35,190 nt of DNA, from assembly GCA_017634825.1 (NCBI GenBank), contig JAGBMP010000075.1, positions 1 through 35,190 of the forward strand. Direction: 5' to 3'. The notes beneath the pieces are model-generated. The model did no database searches and had not been told where the DNA came from. It saw only the letters and a list, made by a program, of their open reading frames with translations. The translations under genes were made by a program, and so were the position numbers. Positions 32,541-35,190 of the stretch are shown here, one piece after another (positions within the stretch are counted from its first letter, which is position 1; every line of letters starts with the position of its first letter). Origin of the DNA: Butyrivibrio sp. Lineage in GTDB: Bacteria; Bacillota; Clostridia; Lachnospirales; Lachnospiraceae.

Positions 32541-34826
32541 TTGAAACGGCCGTTATGTCTTTTGGCGATTCTGCTGAGTGCGGCTGTCTGTATTTATCTT
32601 GAAGTGTTTTTGTCTGACATTATCGGGAATATGAACGCAGCCCCGGATGGCTCTTATCAGACTGTAATTGGACGGGTTCAGTCCAAGGAGGTCAGAAGAA
32701 GCTATCAGGGCGAATTCCTCCCGGTAATCTATATTGTTCCAACCGAGCAAACAAACAAACATTCAAAGCTGATCCAGTGCTATCTGGAGTCGGGAGATGA
32801 GGCTCTTCCTGCCATTGGAGAGTATATTCAGGTTTCAGGCAAGGTAAAGACCTTTTTGGCGCCTACCAATCCCGGAGAATTCGACAGCCGGCTATATTAT
32901 TCAACTCTGAAAATTTCATACAGACTGACAGGGGTTAAAATTCTAAAGACCGGTGGAGAGCCGAACAGGTACAGAGAAGCGCTTTATAAGATAAGGCGAT
33001 TTTTGGAGAGCTCTTTGGACAGAGCTTTGTCAGAGCAGGATTCAGCCATAATGAAGGCTATGCTTCTGGGAGATAAGGCTTTTATGGATGAAGAGACCAA
33101 AGATATGTACAAGGACAATGGAATCATGCACATATTGGCGGTAAGTGGTCTTCATATCTCCCTGATCGGAATGGGGCTTTATGAACTTCTTAGAAAGCTG
33201 CGCCTTAATAAGGTGGTGACAACACTTTTTCCGATAGCGTTCATGTATTCATACGGGATCATGTGCGGAATGGGAACATCTTCCTTCAGGGCTATCTGCA
33301 TGTTTTCGCTAAGGCTCTTTGCACCTGTGGTGGGAAGAACCTACGATGTATTAACGGGGCTTTCTCTTGCTGAGATACTTCTTTTGCTGGATCAGCCTCT
33401 GTATATGTATAACAGTGGATTCTTGTTTTCTTTTGGCGCGGTGATCGGTATGACATTGATCCGTCCGGCGCTTTCTTTTAAGGCTCTTCTTGAAGACGTG
33501 ACAAACAGGAAGATGAAGTTTGCGGATGACGAGATCTCTTTTGCAAAAGAGATACTGATAAAGCTCTCGGATGGCCTTACAAGCGGGGTAAGCGTTTTTT
33601 TGGCAACGCTTCCTGTCTATGCAAGCTTTTATTACACATACCCTCTGCATTCTATTTTGCTTAATCTGGCAGTCATTCCGCTTATGGGCATCTTGATGCT
33701 TCTTGGAATCATAGCCATGTTCCTTGCGATATTCGGAGGCGCATTTGGGGTAATACCAGGGATGTTCGTTCATATCATTTTGTCTCTGTACAGGCTTCTT
33801 GGCTCATCGGAGGGCATTATCAGGGGCAGTACCTGGTATATGGGACACTCACAGAAGTGGCAGGTGCCTATCTATATAGCGTTGGTTGCTGCCTTTGTAT
33901 GGCTTTCGGATAAGGATAATCTGCCGCCGCTTAAGATGAGCGTGACACGAGTCTTGATCCTTGTTACGGCGGTTTTTGCTCTTACTTTTCATGTAAAGCC
34001 GGACCTTGAAATCGATATGGTCGACGTAGGTCAGGGAGATGGGATAGTGATCTCCTGCGGCGGAAGGCACATGCTCATCGATGGAGGAAGCACCTCGACT
34101 AAAAATGTCGGAAAGTACAGAATAATTCCGTTTCTGAAATACAAGGGAATAGGAAAACTGGATGCGGTGGTGATGACCCATGAAGATGAGGACCACGTCA
34201 GTGGGATCCTCGACATAATGGATGATATGGAGAAGGGCGGAATATGGATCGACAGGCTTTTTCTTCCGGAGGTTTCCATATCATCTCAGGGAGAAAACTA
34301 TGATCTTCTTGAAAAAAGAGCCGGTGAGCTTGGGATTCCTATAGCATACATAAACGCCGGTGAATCATTTTCATTATCAGGCACAACTTTTATCTGCCTT
34401 AATCCTGAAAAAGGCATGACAACAGAGGAACCCAATGCCTATTCAACGGTGCTTTATATGAAGTATGGGGAGTTCACAGCTCTTTTCACAGGAGATGTAG
34501 AAAATGAGGGACTTACAAATGTAAAGGAGGCTCTGAAGAGTCTTTGGTCAGGTGCGGGCGATGAGTACCCGGATAGCATAACACTACTAAAGGTTGCCCA
34601 TCATGGTTCAAAATACACTACGGATAAAGAGTTCCTGGATATGACAAAGCCGAGGATTTCCCTAATTTCCTGCGGAGTAGGAAACAGCTACGGTCATCCG
34701 CATGAAGAGGTGCTTCAAAGGCTTGAAAGCATTGGCGCAGCGATATATCGCACAGATGAAAGTGGCATGGTCACGGTAGAGGTAAACGGCGGAAAAGTAA
34801 CTGCATATTGCCCTGCAAATTTTTAA
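32541..34826 (+). CDS. comEC: DNA internalisation protein ComEC/Rec2
   Basis: A 761-residue membrane protein forming the channel for single-stranded DNA uptake. All three parts are present: an N-terminal OB-like DUF4131 region, the polytopic Competence domain with MHILAVSGLHISLIG, and a C-terminal metallo-beta-lactamase domain with VDVGQGDG, THEDEDH (metal-binding motif HxDxDH), FTGDVENEG and VAHHGSKYTT. The nuclease-like domain seems intact. The start is TTG at 32541: AGGAG (32527-32531) lies 9 nt upstream, and an in-frame stop at 32526-32528 rules out earlier starts. It ends the comEA operon; no terminator is obvious after it. Confidence 0.94.
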   Translation: MKRPLCLLAILLSAAVCIYLEVFLSDIIGNMNAAPDGSYQTVIGRVQSKEVRRSYQGEFLPVIYIVPTEQTNKHSKLIQCYLESGDEALPAIGEYIQVSGKVKTFLAPTNPGEFDSRLYYSTLKISYRLTGVKILKTGGEPNRYREALYKIRRFLESSLDRALSEQDSAIMKAMLLGDKAFMDEETKDMYKDNGIMHILAVSGLHISLIGMGLYELLRKLRLNKVVTTLFPIAFMYSYGIMCGMGTSSFRAICMFSLRLFAPVVGRTYDVLTGLSLAEILLLLDQPLYMYNSGFLFSFGAVIGMTLIRPALSFKALLEDVTNRKMKFADDEISFAKEILIKLSDGLTSGVSVFLATLPVYASFYYTYPLHSILLNLAVIPLMGILMLLGIIAMFLAIFGGAFGVIPGMFVHIILSLYRLLGSSEGIIRGSTWYMGHSQKWQVPIYIALVAAFVWLSDKDNLPPLKMSVTRVLILVTAVFALTFHVKPDLEIDMVDVGQGDGIVISCGGRHMLIDGGSTSTKNVGKYRIIPFLKYKGIGKLDAVVMTHEDEDHVSGILDIMDDMEKGGIWIDRLFLPEVSISSQGENYDLLEKRAGELGIPIAYINAGESFSLSGTTFICLNPEKGMTTEEPNAYSTVLYMKYGEFTALFTGDVENEGLTNVKEALKSLWSGAGDEYPDSITLLKVAHHGSKYTTDKEFLDMTKPRISLISCGVGNSYGHPHEEVLQRLESIGAAIYRTDESGMVTVEVNGGKVTAYCPANF

Positions 34827-34842
34827 GCTTTTTAAGATTTTG

Positions 34843-34851
34843 TGCTATACT
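34843..34851 (+). promoter_or_regulatory. Extended -10 promoter of the symporter gene
   Basis: TATACT (34846-34851) is preceded by TGC (34843-34845). The -35 region (TTAAGC at 34823-34828, 17-nt spacer) is poor. Confidence 0.55.
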
Positions 34852-34888
34852 AAACACTGTGCGAAAAATGATATCGGAGGAAAATGTT

Positions 34889-35190
34889 TTGAAGAATGAT
34901 AACCGCGGATCTTTTTCCGGAAAGATCGGCTTTGTACTTTCAGCTGCCGGAGCATCGGTAGGACTTGGAAATATTTGGAGATTCCCGTATCTGTGTGCCA
35001 AGTATGGCGGAGGAATCTTTTTATTTGTTTATATCATATTGGCGCTTACTTTTGGCTACACTATGATCGTAGCTGAGACAGCAATAGGAAGAAACACCAA
35101 AAAGAGCCCTGTAGGTGCATTTAACACTCTTAGTAACAACAAGTTTATGTCTGTAGGTGGATGGATAAATGCTATCATCCCGATCCTGAT
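34889..35190 (+). CDS. Neurotransmitter:sodium symporter family transporter (3' end outside the window)
   Basis: The first 100 residues of an NSS/SNF-family transporter, which imports amino acids or amines with sodium. The segment GFVLSAAGASVGLGNIWRFP followed by YLCAKYGGGIFL is the diagnostic first transmembrane helix with the sodium and substrate site. The likely start is TTG at 34889, 8 nt after GGAGG (34876-34880), which gives the usual short N-terminus. An in-frame ATG at 34868 is possible but has no ribosome binding site. A two-codon frame ATG-TTT-TGA (34884-34892) overlaps the start. It has its own promoter behind comEC. The substrate cannot be inferred. Confidence 0.9.
   Translation, partial: MKNDNRGSFSGKIGFVLSAAGASVGLGNIWRFPYLCAKYGGGIFLFVYIILALTFGYTMIVAETAIGRNTKKSPVGAFNTLSNNKFMSVGGWINAIIPIL

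Overview
The window looks like chromosomal DNA of a low-to-mid GC, Gram-positive anaerobe of the Lachnospiraceae, most like Butyrivibrio or Pseudobutyrivibrio. I infer this from Firmicute-type gene orders (ispF-cysS-mrnC-rlmB-sigH; rpmE-DUF1385-prmC-prfA), AGA-rich arginine codons, lipoproteins instead of outer-membrane proteins, a GerM-type lipoprotein, Mini-RNase III, and a DUF5721 gene I associate with this family. The species is inference. I see no mobile element, phage, CRISPR array or rRNA operon.

Layout. (1) 1-402: the 3' end of a gene for a Lys/Glu-repeat protein, two terminator hairpins and tRNA-Met(CAU) on the minus strand. (2) 437-6790: an intracellular GH13 amylase-family enzyme, a PcRGLX/YetA-like polysaccharide protein, and a 7-TM EAL c-di-GMP phosphodiesterase translationally coupled to an unknown protein. 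(3) 6802-9228: a GNAT acetyltransferase, a CarD-like regulator whose leader carries a consensus CcpA (cre) site, and an AlaX-type alanyl-tRNA editing protein. (4) 9263-14084: azlCD, then ispF, cysS, mrnC, rlmB and sigH, tightly packed. (5) 14081-15232, minus strand: an unknown charged coiled-coil protein whose stop codon shares TTAA with the sigH stop. (6) 15359-18766: rpmE with a structured leader, a terminator, then DUF1385, prmC and prfA. (7) 18796-19236: a lone Hpt phosphotransfer protein. (8) 19246-22041, minus strand: argG, DUF1294, a LytTR response regulator and DUF5721. (9) 22098-22215: a divergent arginine control region with two promoters and two pairs of ARG-box-like sites. (10) 22254-28645: argC, a GNAT gene, argJ, argB, argD and a solute-binding protein. 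(11) 28709-34826: comEA, an OmpR-type response regulator, a histidine kinase, a tandem-GerMN lipoprotein and comEC. (12) 34889 to the end: the start of a neurotransmitter:sodium symporter gene.

How the parts work together. The two arg transcripts supply ArgC, ArgJ, ArgB, ArgD and ArgG, that is the acetyl-cycle route to ornithine plus argininosuccinate synthase; argF and argH are not in the window. ComEA and ComEC are the DNA receptor and the membrane channel for DNA uptake, and between them lies a response regulator/kinase/GerMN-lipoprotein set that resembles actinobacterial MtrA-MtrB-LpqB. The sigH and prfA regions are housekeeping clusters.

Most interesting points: the competence genes enclosing an MtrAB-LpqB-like module; the mirror-image argG/argC control region; the cre site and two inverted repeats at carD; two promoters whose -10 box lies 6-7 nt before an ATG with no ribosome binding site (candidate leaderless mRNAs); the sigH gene ending inside a convergent gene without a terminator; and a GNAT gene between argC and argJ.
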